Counted from the stretch's first letter, positions 26,780 to 35,043 are shown. The stretch is DNA of 64,000 bases from Paenibacillus sp. FSL R5-0517 (GCF_037974355.1 NZ_CP150235.1:5270001-5334000); one strand, 5' to 3'. Translations and numbers: made by a program. Notes: generated by a model from the sequence alone, not told the origin.

Positions 26780-27037
26780 TTACCCGCGACTACGTCCCAT
26801 CGAACGGAAGATCAAGCTTACGATGGCTACAAGAACGATCGCACCAATCAATGCAGGTACAATGTAGAATCCGCCCATCTCAGGACCCATATCACCCAAG
26901 ATTACTCCACCTAACCATCCACCGATGAAACCCGCAACGATGTTACCGATAACACCACCTGGAATGTCACGACCAACGATCAAACCTGCCAACCAACCAA
27001 TGATACCACCGATAATTAATGACCATAACCAACCCAT
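26780..27037 (-). CDS. GlsB/YeaQ/YmgE family stress-response membrane protein
   Basis: 85 residues, almost entirely three hydrophobic Gly-rich helices (IGGIIGWLAGLIVGRDIPGGVIGNIVAGFIGGWLGGVILG) with a short basic tail, exactly the transglycosylase-associated/YeaQ family pattern. These small membrane proteins are induced by general stress in many bacteria; biochemical function is unknown. SD GAGGTG gives 6-base spacing to the ATG at 27037. A possible SigB-like promoter lies at 27082-27106. A strong terminator follows. Confidence 0.9.
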   Translation of the reverse strand: MGWLWSLIIGGIIGWLAGLIVGRDIPGGVIGNIVAGFIGGWLGGVILGDMGPEMGGFYIVPALIGAIVLVAIVSLIFRSMGRSRG

Positions 27038-27081
27038 ATCATTCACCTCTAATTAAAGTTTTTGTTGTTGTCTGTCTACTA

Positions 27082-27106
27082 TTAACCGCTACAGAAGCAT
27101 TTAAAC
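27082..27106 (-). promoter_or_regulatory. Possible SigB-like promoter of the YeaQ-family gene
   Basis: On the minus strand GTTTAA (27101-27106), 13 bases, GGTTAA (27082-27087). The sigma-B consensus is GTTTAA-N12-14-GGGTAT, so the -35 is perfect and the -10 has two changes. The gene downstream belongs to a stress family. Confidence 0.35.
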
Positions 27107-27109
27107 AAT

Positions 27110-27344
27110 TGGCATAAAAATTTTTGCATATTACCGTTTGTCCCATGCATTCTTCTCTGCAAAATAGGCTGTGGCCCAGTATGAAACAGATCACGTCACT
27201 TTCCGGCATCTCACCAGCTCAGGGCTGCGTTATGTACCTCCCGAAAGTCATTGTATGTTAGAGCAGACAAGGTTAGTATCACCAATTGAGGTAGGATTAT
27301 TTATAAATTTGCGTCATATTATAGGATTGATGGGTTAGATCTGA
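27110..27344. other. Intergenic stretch with no recognised feature
   Basis: Between the YeaQ-family gene and the AAA ATPase stop I see no ORF with an SD, no hairpin with a T-run and no RNA signature. Confidence 0.5.
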
Positions 27345-28649
27345 TCAATAAAAGCCTGCACGGCCCTTACCTGGCTGCGCCAGCCACGTATGTTTGTGAC
27401 TCTTATCCAGCTCGCCACGCATCGACTGAATGACTTTTACAATGTCGGTCTGTCCATTCTGATGCCATTCCAGCGCAGCGCTCACATACAACTCACCTAG
27501 CTGTGCAAGAGAAAACGTGTCGGTCAGACGAGCTGCTTCTACCGTGCCCTCTTCACCCGCGAATACGGTGAAGCCTCGTTGGCGTAAATATTGCAGGCGC
27601 AGTGCTTCATCTGGCAACGGAATTTCGTAAGCCCGGTCAAACCGTCCAGCACGGTTCATAAGGCCAGGATCGATTTTCTCAGGATAATTCGTTGTCCCGA
27701 TCAAGAAAATGCCTTCTTTGGACGTAGCTCCATCCAATGTATTCAGGAAAAAGGAACGAACCTCATCCGGCATCGAATCGATGTCCTCAATGATCAGTAC
27801 CATCGGTGCGAGTCGCTTGGCAGCCTCGAACACTTCACGCACCGATTCACTGTTGGTATACTCCGTTATCTGCCAATACGCAGCCGGTCCCGGGATACTT
27901 CCTGCAATGGATTTCACCAATGTGGTCTTACCGTTTCCGGGGTGTCCATACAATAGAATGCCCCGTTTGTACGGGATATCGTAATCTCTGTAAAAGGAAC
28001 GATCCGCTTCGAAGAACTGATCCAGCGAGCGGAAAATATCCTGTTTAATCTGTGCAGAGAGAACAACATCCTCTCTTCCCACGGAGCGAGTAATCGATTC
28101 GACATGACGGTCGCTGCCATTGCGGGCATCGGTATACACCGTCACTTTTTTCATATTTTGCTGACGTTCCCGTTCCCGGACACTTCCGAGAAATTGCTTC
28201 ATCTCTTCATCCCCGACAGCAAATACAAAGTCTTCGCTATAGATCCCGTTCTCTCTGAAAAATGGAACCCGCACAAGTGCAACGCCCCATTTTGGATAGG
28301 CAAATACGTTGTTGCGGATGGAGTAGTGCACACCATACGTGGGCACATCACCATCATCATCGTAATGCAACGTCTGAAGCTCCAGATCCTCGAAAATGCG
28401 GGATACCAATTCCACTTCGGTACTTCCATTTTGCAAGTCTTCCCGGAGTAACTCCCAATATTCATTGTTCGGGTCAGAACTGGCATACAGTTTGTATTCA
28501 ATCCCATATCGCTGATGTAGCGCCTCGCTGATGCCACGAATCAGCCTTGAATAGATGGCGTACCCTTCCACTCGAATACGGGTATCATGTTGTTCGTCGT
28601 AGCTATAAATCGCACGCGTAGGATCCACTTGTTGTTCGTGTATTGTCAT
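27345..28649 (-). CDS. AAA+ ATPase coupled to RtcB
   Basis: 434 residues. The N-terminal ~200 residues are a domain I do not recognise. The C-terminal half is an AAA+ module: Walker A GHPGNGKTT at about 235-243, Walker B VLIIEDID at 284-291, a sensor-1 region LIGTTNYPEKIDPGLMNRAGRFDR with arginine finger, resembling BCS1/proteasomal-type AAA. The ATG at 28649 shares its A with the rtcB stop codon (TAATG) and has GGGAGCG inside the rtcB end, so it is translated with rtcB. Tight coupling suggests it remodels RtcB or its RNA substrate; not demonstrated. Confidence 0.85.
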   Translation of the reverse strand: MTIHEQQVDPTRAIYSYDEQHDTRIRVEGYAIYSRLIRGISEALHQRYGIEYKLYASSDPNNEYWELLREDLQNGSTEVELVSRIFEDLELQTLHYDDDGDVPTYGVHYSIRNNVFAYPKWGVALVRVPFFRENGIYSEDFVFAVGDEEMKQFLGSVRERERQQNMKKVTVYTDARNGSDRHVESITRSVGREDVVLSAQIKQDIFRSLDQFFEADRSFYRDYDIPYKRGILLYGHPGNGKTTLVKSIAGSIPGPAAYWQITEYTNSESVREVFEAAKRLAPMVLIIEDIDSMPDEVRSFFLNTLDGATSKEGIFLIGTTNYPEKIDPGLMNRAGRFDRAYEIPLPDEALRLQYLRQRGFTVFAGEEGTVEAARLTDTFSLAQLGELYVSAALEWHQNGQTDIVKVIQSMRGELDKSHKHTWLAQPGKGRAGFY

Positions 28650-30112
28650 TATTTCGCTCCCTTTACCGCGGCAAGCGGTTTGCATTTGGCTACAACTTGA
28701 GCCAGGCCTGCGCCGGTTACACTGTCTATGATTTCGTCTACATTTTTATAAGCTTGTGGTGATTCATCAATAATGGATTCAAGTGAGCGCTGGTTTACCA
28801 CGATCTCATCTTCTGTGCCGACGCCAAGTGCCTTAGCAAAATCCTCTACAGTAACCAATCGTTTCGTTGCTGTTCGTGAACGTATGCGACCCGCGCCGTG
28901 ACATATGGAATAATAATTATCAGCGCCCTGTGGCTGACCGACCATGATATATGAAGCAGTTCCCATCGAACCGGGAATAAGCGCCGGATGTCCAGTTGCC
29001 AGATAAGGCTTGGGATTGTCCGGGTGACCCGCGGGCAACGCACGTGTCGCTCCTTTTCGATGTACAAAAACGGAGTCTTGGTCTGCATGGGATTCCTCCC
29101 AGGCGTAGTTGTGCATCAGGTCGTATAACGTACGAAATTCACATTTGGGGCCAAACACATCCCGGAATGCTTCGCGAATAGCATACGCAATCAGGTGACG
29201 ATTGACAACAGCGTAATTCAATGCAGAATACATCATGTTCACATAATGACGACCTTCTGCATGCTCCAGCGGCGCAAATACCAGTCTTGGATCAGATGTG
29301 CCCAAGTTAAGACGCTGCATGACTTTCGCAATCGCTGAAGAACTCGTCTGACTGACATATCCGCCCCATGAACGAGAGCCGGAATGAATCATGACCACGA
29401 TCTGTCCATCGTACAATCCCCAAGCTTCGGCGATTCCACGATTCTCTTCGGCGATCTCAATCGCCTGAATCTCGGCAAAATGGTTCCCTCCGCCCAGTGT
29501 ACCGAGCTGACGATGCGAACGATGCCACGTCATATCAGGAATGTGATTTAACACATCCTCATCGTAACTGAATTTGCTGCTTTCCACATGAGTTATCGAG
29601 GTTGATTTTTTCGGTGTATAGCTGTCAGGGATATATTTTTTGGGTAAACCATGCAGCCCTTTACGAACAATGTGCTCCAGTCTTATATCCGAGTAATGAC
29701 CTCGCTGGTTCGCCTCCATTGGCAATACTTTCTCTATGGCTTTGACAAGTTTACGGCGAAGCTTGATGTCTTTCAATTCGTCCTTGTGCAAGTTCGTCAT
29801 GTGCACTCGCATGCCACAGCCAATGTCACTGCCAACGATGGAGGGAGAAACGTATCCGCTCTGCGCATCCCAGACGGCTGTTGTTCCAATGCATGTACCT
29901 ACACCGACATGCACGTCAGGTGTGTAACTCATATAAGAGATTCCCGGAATCTGCAGATTATTGTTCGCCATCTCGAATACCTTGTAATCGAGCGAGGAAA
30001 AGAGTTGTTGTGCTGCATATACGGTTAGGTCGCCCGCGGGCAATTTCACTTCATGGCGATAGCCACCTGCGTTTTCATTTGGATCATTAAATAAATTAAA
30101 GTCTGTATTCAT
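28649..30112 (-). CDS. RtcB family RNA ligase
   Basis: 487 residues. RtcB joins RNA 2',3'-cyclic phosphate or 3'-phosphate ends to 5'-OH ends using GTP and Mn(II). The metal and guanylylation residues are visible: GSDIGCGMR with Cys99, LGTLGGGNHF, IHSGSRSWG, and ICHGAGRIRSR with His405 as the GMP-accepting histidine. Length and motif order are complete, so it should be active. It starts after a weakly spaced AGGAAGGA and a small hairpin. No rtcA, archease or sigma-54 RtcR gene is nearby; instead it is coupled to an AAA+ ATPase and preceded by a ~280-nt structured leader with a terminator. Confidence 0.92.
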   Translation of the reverse strand: MNTDFNLFNDPNENAGGYRHEVKLPAGDLTVYAAQQLFSSLDYKVFEMANNNLQIPGISYMSYTPDVHVGVGTCIGTTAVWDAQSGYVSPSIVGSDIGCGMRVHMTNLHKDELKDIKLRRKLVKAIEKVLPMEANQRGHYSDIRLEHIVRKGLHGLPKKYIPDSYTPKKSTSITHVESSKFSYDEDVLNHIPDMTWHRSHRQLGTLGGGNHFAEIQAIEIAEENRGIAEAWGLYDGQIVVMIHSGSRSWGGYVSQTSSSAIAKVMQRLNLGTSDPRLVFAPLEHAEGRHYVNMMYSALNYAVVNRHLIAYAIREAFRDVFGPKCEFRTLYDLMHNYAWEESHADQDSVFVHRKGATRALPAGHPDNPKPYLATGHPALIPGSMGTASYIMVGQPQGADNYYSICHGAGRIRSRTATKRLVTVEDFAKALGVGTEDEIVVNQRSLESIIDESPQAYKNVDEIIDSVTGAGLAQVVAKCKPLAAVKGAK

Positions 30113-30139
30113 AAAAGTGTAGTATTCCTTCCTGTACGT

Positions 30140-30160
30140 TCAGCAAATTCGGTTTGCTGA
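30140..30160 (-). promoter_or_regulatory. Hairpin just before the rtcB SD
   Basis: Perfect 8-bp stem TCAGCAAA / TTTGCTGA with a 5-base loop, ending a few bases before AGGAAGGA. It has no T-run, so it is more likely to affect translation or RNA stability than termination. Confidence 0.55.
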
Positions 30161-30180
30161 TTCATCTATAAAATAAAACT

Positions 30181-30210
30181 AAAAAAAGCCATAGGCTAGT
30201 CGCCCATGAC
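30181..30210 (-). terminator. Intrinsic terminator inside the rtcB leader
   Basis: GTCATGGGC / GCCTATGGC 9-bp stem (two G-U pairs), loop GACTA, followed by TTTTTTT on the minus strand. It lies between the only visible promoter and rtcB, so rtcB needs read-through or an unseen promoter. Confidence 0.75.
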
Positions 30211-30337
30211 TTCTACTGAATGACAATAACGGAGAACAGAACAGCTTAAATATGCTTGTGTGTCTGTTATCCATCGCTATGATATAAGCGAAGAACGCAT
30301 ATCGATTATAAAACCCGCTAAACGATATGCCTATCCC

Positions 30338-30433
30338 CTATGTCGACCGTATGAGGCCAATGAGACGATGAGCCTGATATGCAGTTGTATCCACCTTGCG
30401 CCCTGTTAGATTCAGATCATAACCAAGCATCAT
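30338..30433 (-). CDS. Possible 31-residue ORF in the rtcB leader
   Basis: ATG at 30433 with AAGGGAGG upstream at good spacing, 31 codons (MMLGYDLNLTGRKVD...), stop TAG at 30338. The SD and start codon lie within the long closing stem of the leader, so initiation could be structure-controlled. It may be a regulatory uORF or an accident within a structured RNA. No family recognised. Confidence 0.4.
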   Translation of the reverse strand: MMLGYDLNLTGRKVDTTAYQAHRLIGLIRST

Positions 30434-30467
30434 GTCTCTCGGCCTCCCTTCGTTAATGTTAAGTCTT

Positions 30468-30497
30468 ATAATAAAGGGACTGAAATTCATGTGTCAA
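30468..30497 (-). promoter_or_regulatory. Sigma-A promoter of the rtcB leader
   Basis: Minus strand TTGACA (30492-30497), 18-base spacer, TATTAT (30468-30473). It is the only strong promoter candidate between terC and rtcB. Confidence 0.7.
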
Positions 30498-30546
30498 CCC
30501 TTTTCTTGGAAATAGGTCCATGGTGCAGACTTTATGTATAAACCAT

Positions 30547-30578
30547 AAGAGGGGACTGTCCTAGGACAGTCCCCTCTT
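30547..30578. terminator. Perfect palindromic terminator after terC
   Basis: 32-base perfect palindrome beginning AAGAGGGGACTGTCC. The T-run is better on the plus strand (CTCTTTTCTT), but it sits downstream of terC on the minus strand and can form on both. Confidence 0.75.
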
Positions 30579-30616
30579 TTCTTAATAATAATGATGTTGT
30601 TAGCGTAACATGATTA

Positions 30617-31435
30617 TTACAGACCTGCTTGTTTTTCCAACTCATCAACCGGATTTTCGTCTTCTTTTTCAGGAACTTTGGAAGACAGGAACCAACCACA
30701 TACCGCAATGGTGATCAGTACAATATAGAATCCGAATTTCCAAATTTTATTTTCCGGGAAATGCTCATCCAGAACCCCCAATGAAGGGTGTGCAAGTGTA
30801 ATAACTGCCAGTTTAACCCCTACCCAACCTACGATCACAAAAGCCGCAACTTCAAGCCCTGGGCGGGAATGAAGCAACTTCACAAAATATGAGGCTGCAA
30901 AACGCATAATTACAAGCCCGATGAATCCACCGAGGAAAATAACGATAAACTGTCCTCCGTCAAGTCCCCCGATTGCAGGCAATCCACTTGGTGGCAACGC
31001 TACAGCCAAGGCAACTGCAGCCAGAATGGAATCGACTGCAAATGCGATATCGGCTACTTCGACTTTGAATACGGTCATCCAGAAACCAGATTGTTTTTTC
31101 TGTTTCTTTGGCGTCGAATCAGCAGCTTCATCTGTTTTATTGCGATTACCCAGTATCTTTTTAACAATATGGTTAATCGAAATGTATAGAAGATACAGGG
31201 CACCGATCGCTTGTACTTGCCAAACATCGACGAGGAAAGAGATCAGGAACAATGAACCTAAACGGAAAACAAATGCGCCCATCAGACCATAGAACAACGC
31301 TTTTTTGCGCTTCTCTTCAGGTAGATGTTTAACCATAATTGCGAGTACCAATGCATTATCTGCTGCAAGTAATCCTTCTAGAACTACTAAGACAGCCAAC
31401 ACCCACCCATATTCCAATAATAATGAAACTTCCAA
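30617..31435 (-). CDS. TerC family membrane protein (probable Mn2+ exporter)
   Basis: 272 residues, about seven to nine transmembrane helices. The signature ALVLAIMVKHLPEEKRKKALFYGLMGAFVFR and FKVEVADIAFAVDSILAA contain the acidic residues that bind metal in this family. Translation starts at TTG 31435, which follows AAGGAGGAGTC; an ATG-less upstream extension is rejected. An yybP-ykoY manganese riboswitch with two tandem terminators lies directly upstream, as for B. subtilis ykoY/meeY, supporting a role in Mn2+ efflux or metalation of exported enzymes. Confidence 0.92.
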   Translation of the reverse strand: MEVSLLLEYGWVLAVLVVLEGLLAADNALVLAIMVKHLPEEKRKKALFYGLMGAFVFRLGSLFLISFLVDVWQVQAIGALYLLYISINHIVKKILGNRNKTDEAADSTPKKQKKQSGFWMTVFKVEVADIAFAVDSILAAVALAVALPPSGLPAIGGLDGGQFIVIFLGGFIGLVIMRFAASYFVKLLHSRPGLEVAAFVIVGWVGVKLAVITLAHPSLGVLDEHFPENKIWKFGFYIVLITIAVCGWFLSSKVPEKEDENPVDELEKQAGL

Positions 31436-31468
31436 CGTTGACTCCTCCTTAATATCCTTATGATGTAC

Positions 31469-31507
31469 AAAAAAAAGGACCTTTACCATCGCTGGTAAGG
31501 TCCTTTT
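31469..31507 (-). terminator. Second terminator of the terC riboswitch region
   Basis: Minus strand AAAAGGACCTT-ACC ... GGT-AAAGGTCCTTTTTTTT. It follows the riboswitch terminator, and both lie before the terC SD. Confidence 0.85.
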
Positions 31508-31515
31508 ATATCCAC

Positions 31516-31558
31516 AAAAAGAGACCTTTACCGAGCATGAAAACTTGGTAAAGGTCTC
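31516..31558 (-). terminator. Riboswitch expression-platform terminator
   Basis: Minus strand GAGACCTTTACC ... GGTAAAGGTCTC followed by TTTTTG. The 5' arm is the conserved 3' strand of the yybP-ykoY aptamer, so aptamer folding and termination are mutually exclusive. Confidence 0.9.
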
Positions 31559-31640
31559 GCTAACAACAAATTTGCTGCCAATAAAGCCGGGGATACGATC
31601 CCGAATTGACGACTTTACTGTAAAAGCTACTCCCCTTTAA
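31546..31640 (-). ncRNA. yybP-ykoY (Mn2+) riboswitch aptamer
   Basis: Minus strand shows the hallmark 5' segment TTAAAGGGGAGTAGC and the 3' segment GCGAGACCTTTACC, which pair and place the two conserved loops close. The internal GGGATCGTATCCCCGGCTTT hairpin and TTGGCAGC match the family layout. The ligand of this class is Mn2+, acting by turning on exporters. Confidence 0.92.
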
Positions 31641-31712
31641 CAGGAATATGTAGTTTTAGTTGGAACGGGTTGTTAAACCTGTACTCATCATATTTCATAA
31701 TCTTAAATAAAG

Positions 31713-32024
31713 TCAAGCTTTATTTCGTTGACGGTACAGCTTACGGAATACGACAACATCGTAAATCATATTCCCCAGTGGAATGAAAGAAATGAAGAAG
31801 AGGGCAATTGGACGACGCAGACGCCACTTCTGTGAGGTGTACATGCTCACCATAAATAACAAGTACATTAAAAATAAAAAACCGTACAAATTTCCAAACC
31901 AAGTGACAGCCTGCGGCATAACTCCGGCATCTCTCAACGGAAAAGCAACAAACAGTAACAATACATACGAAATTCCCTGCAACCACAACATCAGCCGGAA
32001 GCGTCCCAGCATAGAATGTAACAT
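31713..32024 (-). CDS. DUF3817 family small integral membrane protein
   Basis: 103 residues, three to four hydrophobic helices, with the family pattern FRLMLWLQGISYVLLLFVAFPLRD and a middle NLYGFLFLMYLL, ending in a basic tail. ATG 32024 is preceded by GGAGGAAAAT; an upstream ATG is rejected for lack of an SD. Function unknown. It lies just upstream of the terC riboswitch on the same strand. Confidence 0.8.
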   Translation of the reverse strand: MLHSMLGRFRLMLWLQGISYVLLLFVAFPLRDAGVMPQAVTWFGNLYGFLFLMYLLFMVSMYTSQKWRLRRPIALFFISFIPLGNMIYDVVVFRKLYRQRNKA

Positions 32025-32239
32025 TATTTTCCTCCTGCTTTTATACATGTAACGAATTCAATTGTTCCCGTACAGTATATCACAAAAGCTGAAAATCTCC
32101 GCTTCATTCCACGCAGCAGATTATTCCTGCACGCTTATATGGGTGTTCACCTGCCTTTTTGCAGGAGCCAAATACCTCAGCTTCTCATAAGATATACGAC
32201 GAAGATTGTTACCGATGTCGGACAAGGAGGAGCCAGTTA

Positions 32240-33343
32240 ATGAAAATTGCTATGGTTGCACCCGAGAAATTACCTTTGCCCGGTAATGGTTCCGTGGAAA
32301 TCTGTATATTAGGGATTGCCCGCGAACTTGCACACCGCCATCAGGTGACTATCATAACTCGTCAAATGGAAGGTCTCGCTGCCACAGAACAGATCGATGG
32401 CATCACCATTCAACGTGTCCCTGCATCGAGTCCTGTCAGATACACCAAAGCCGTCATACGCCAGTTATCCAAACAACCCTACGATGTAATTCAAGTGGAC
32501 AACAGGCCACGAAGTATGGCGAACATCAAACAAGCTTTTCCACGCACTCCCGTTGTACTCTATCTTCACTCGTTAACCTTTGCTCAGCCCGGAACTTCCA
32601 GACTCAAATTAATGAGAAAAGCGGATTGGATTGCCGTTAACAGCCAATCCCTGCGACAAAGGCTAGGCCGCAGATTTCCGTTGGTAAAACGCCGGATGAG
32701 TGTGGTTCCATTGGGTGCGGATCTAAGCCGCTTCAGGCCTGCTGAATCCAGCGAAGAACAGATTCAACTGCGTACACAATTTGGAGTGACTAAACCATTC
32801 TCTATTTTGTATGTCGGCAGGCTCATCCCTGGAAAAGGCGTAGACGTATTAATTCGTGCGACTGCCCTCCTTCAGCGACAGATGCCTGTCCAACTGGTCG
32901 TTGCAGGCAAAGGCCCTCCGCATTACATGCGTAAACTTCGCGAACTTGCCCATAAACAAAAAGTGCATGTATCCTTTCGTGGTCAGATAAACCATGAGCA
33001 TATCGATCAGTTGTATCGGGCCGTCGATTGTCTGGTGTGTCCCTCCCAAGAACATGAAGCTTTTGGTCTGGTCAATGTTGAGGCCATGGCTTCAGGATTA
33101 CCTGTCATCGCTTCTGATAACGGAGGCATTCGTGAGATTATTGAATCAGGTATTAATGGATACCTTGTGAGTGATTATAAACGTCCCCAACGTTTCACCT
33201 CCTGCCTGTACAAACTTGCAAGCAACCCCACGTTTGCCGAGATGTTAGGGAAGGCTGGCCGAGACAGCGCAAAGGCACATTTCAGTTGGGCCAGAACAGC
33301 CATGCATCTGGAAGCCACCTATACCAGGCTCATCCGTCAATGA
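32240..33343 (+). CDS. Glycosyltransferase family 4 (CotSA-like)
   Basis: GT4 enzyme of 367 residues with a GT-B fold. The N-terminus is MKIAMVAPEKLPLPGNGSVEICILGIARELAHRHQV. The C-terminal donor-binding domain begins ILYVGRLIPGKGVDVLIRA and includes the retaining E-x7-E motif (EHEAFGLVNVEAMASGLPVIAS). The opening resembles CotSA spore-coat glycosyltransferases of bacilli. It likely transfers a sugar from a nucleotide donor; acceptor unknown. SD AAGGAGGAG is 8 bases before the ATG. Confidence 0.9.
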   Translation: MKIAMVAPEKLPLPGNGSVEICILGIARELAHRHQVTIITRQMEGLAATEQIDGITIQRVPASSPVRYTKAVIRQLSKQPYDVIQVDNRPRSMANIKQAFPRTPVVLYLHSLTFAQPGTSRLKLMRKADWIAVNSQSLRQRLGRRFPLVKRRMSVVPLGADLSRFRPAESSEEQIQLRTQFGVTKPFSILYVGRLIPGKGVDVLIRATALLQRQMPVQLVVAGKGPPHYMRKLRELAHKQKVHVSFRGQINHEHIDQLYRAVDCLVCPSQEHEAFGLVNVEAMASGLPVIASDNGGIREIIESGINGYLVSDYKRPQRFTSCLYKLASNPTFAEMLGKAGRDSAKAHFSWARTAMHLEATYTRLIRQ

Positions 33344-33396
33344 GCCTTCTTCTGTTATGAGCTTTTTGCCCCATGTAAACCTGCTCTTTAAAATGA

Positions 33397-33759
33397 TCAA
33401 GCTTTTTCACGAAATTGCCATCCCGCAATCAAAGAATCCATCTGTGGAACAGGAATGTGACTCATCTCAATTAACTCCATAATAACCATATCTCTCATCA
33501 TGAATCGTACTTTGGCACACGTTAGTTGATGAAATACATCGTAGAATGCCTTCCCGGTCCAACATCCATGAGGTACGACAAGCGGATCATTAACGATATA
33601 GCCTACCGCTCCAATCGGTGGAATAACGACCTTAATTGCTTGTTGATCCAATCGATTGTCTGGATCTTTGACGAGATACACGGTATCCCCCACATGTAAA
33701 ACCTGTACTCCATGATAGTGGTCCATCCCATACATAGCTGCGAATAATTTAGTGCTCAT
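33397..33759 (-). CDS. HIRAN-domain protein
   Basis: 120 residues. The first ~65 contain the HIRAN pattern (GVQVLHVGDTVYLVKDPDNRLDQQAIKVVIPPIGAVGYI). In larger proteins HIRAN binds DNA 3' ends or damaged DNA; free-standing bacterial versions are uncharacterised. GAAGGAG lies about 10 bases before the ATG. It has a 40-base gap to the WYL regulator gene upstream on the same strand and may be its partner. Confidence 0.8.
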   Translation of the reverse strand: MSTKLFAAMYGMDHYHGVQVLHVGDTVYLVKDPDNRLDQQAIKVVIPPIGAVGYIVNDPLVVPHGCWTGKAFYDVFHQLTCAKVRFMMRDMVIMELIEMSHIPVPQMDSLIAGWQFREKA

Positions 33760-33799
33760 ACGACCTGCTCCTTCTCTTGTATTTGTCCATAATTAAAAT

Positions 33800-34771
33800 T
33801 CACAAAGATACATCAGTCTCATAATGTTCCAACCACTCGACAAGTTGCCTGCGTATCTCTCTACGAAACTCCCGTGGTTCAAGTACCTCTGCCTCGGGTC
33901 CAAATTGATACAACCATTTCAAAAATTCTCGGCTGCTATTCAGTGTCACTTCAAATAACAATCCCCCATCCGACATATTCGTCATTCGCGGGCGAACAAA
34001 CATCTCTTCTTCTTTTATGTAGGGGGCTATTTTCTCAGAGAATCTTACCTTGAAATGGATATGCTCGTCTCCACGGTCAATAGACCATGTGTTCTTCATA
34101 TACTGTGTTATGTTGAAGTCACCCTTGTCGAAACCGGCATTGGTTCGTGTTACATCCAAAAAACGGCTAATTCGGAACAATCGAACTTTTTGCAGCAAAT
34201 GACAGTAGCCGATCAGATAAAAACGTTGATCACGCGGAATGAGATAATAAGGATCGATATCGCGAACTGTAATCTCATTTCTTGTCAGCGTATGATATTG
34301 AGTACGAATGGTTTGCTGGCTTAGAATAGCTTCGATGATGGGAATCAGCAGATTAGGATCTTTTCCTTCCTCACGATAAGCTGGCGTGCCCATACGAATA
34401 ATTCCCGCAATATTCTCTACAATGTCACTGTTTCTTGATTTTAATTTGGTATGAGCCGACATGACCTTGTCAAAAGCCGAATCGAACTCAGCAGGTAACT
34501 TGGAGGTATCAACTACGGACGGAAGCATGGAGAAGACCATTGCCTCCTGTTCAGTAAAATCTAATGGATACATGGCAAACTCACCAATAAATCGGTAACC
34601 TTTTCCATATCCTTCGTTCATAATCGGGGCAACCCTGTCCAAAATCCGGAGATCACGATATATCGTGCGTACAGTCGTACCGCATTTTAGCGCCAACTCT
34701 TTGGCCGAAATTCCAGGATTTGCTTGTATAGCCTGAAGTATACGCAGCAGACGAATTAATTTCTCTGTCAT
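33800..34771 (-). CDS. HTH-WYL transcriptional regulator
   Basis: 323 residues. The N-terminal HTH_11 (RILQAIQANPGISAKELALKCGTTVRTIYRDLRIL) is followed by a WYL domain (IRTQYHTLTRNEITVRDIDPYYLIPRDQRFYLIGYCHL) and a WCX C-terminus (WLYQFGPEAEVLEPREFRREI). SD AGGGGAG precedes the ATG. WYL regulators are often linked to DNA-damage or phage-defence functions. Here the closest partner is the HIRAN protein. The ligand is unknown. Confidence 0.9.
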   Translation of the reverse strand: MTEKLIRLLRILQAIQANPGISAKELALKCGTTVRTIYRDLRILDRVAPIMNEGYGKGYRFIGEFAMYPLDFTEQEAMVFSMLPSVVDTSKLPAEFDSAFDKVMSAHTKLKSRNSDIVENIAGIIRMGTPAYREEGKDPNLLIPIIEAILSQQTIRTQYHTLTRNEITVRDIDPYYLIPRDQRFYLIGYCHLLQKVRLFRISRFLDVTRTNAGFDKGDFNITQYMKNTWSIDRGDEHIHFKVRFSEKIAPYIKEEEMFVRPRMTNMSDGGLLFEVTLNSSREFLKWLYQFGPEAEVLEPREFRREIRRQLVEWLEHYETDVSL

Positions 34772-34998
34772 GTAGTTTCTCCCCTTCGATATTTTATCGG
34801 CAAGGAAAACTAGTTCCTTTAGTACAGAACTAAATCTTTAGTCCCAATATTATTTTTCGCAATTTCACCATTTCAGTATAGTCCAATTGCACTCTTACCC
34901 CCTTTTAATATACATTCTCTTACTTGCTTGCGTAAAACATTAACCCCAATGACCTTAAACCTAAGCCTGAAAGCCTACACAAACTTTTAAAAAAATGC

Positions 34999-35036
34999 AA
35001 AAAAAAAGCCTAATCTCACCAAAGAGACAAGGCTTT
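34999..35036 (-). terminator. Terminator of the unknown gene 35044-35568
   Basis: Minus strand AAAGCCTTGTCTC ... GAGATTAGGCTTTTTTTTT, directly after the stop codon. Confidence 0.8.
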
Positions 35037-35043
35037 CTTGGAA

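Larger units (their letters stand above)
30181..30462 (-). ncRNA. Structured rtcB leader or small RNA
   Basis: Region transcribed from the promoter at 30468-30497. Reading on the minus strand: a long stem made of GAGGCC/GGCCTC, GAGAC/GTCTC and GATG/CATC (30446-30428 with 30370-30353) closes the first ~94 nt. A second hairpin, GCATATCG/CGATATGC (30330-30297), follows, then a small CGCT/AGCG hairpin. A terminator at 30188-30210 with seven Ts ends the element about 70 bases before rtcB. I recognise no known riboswitch. It could be an attenuator for rtcB or a separate ncRNA. Confidence 0.6.

Noticed and set aside
30181-30470. T-box or other known riboswitch before rtcB
   Set aside because: The string AAGGTGGATAC looks slightly like a T-box, but it lies far from the terminator and lacks the other T-box elements; no known aptamer motif matches.
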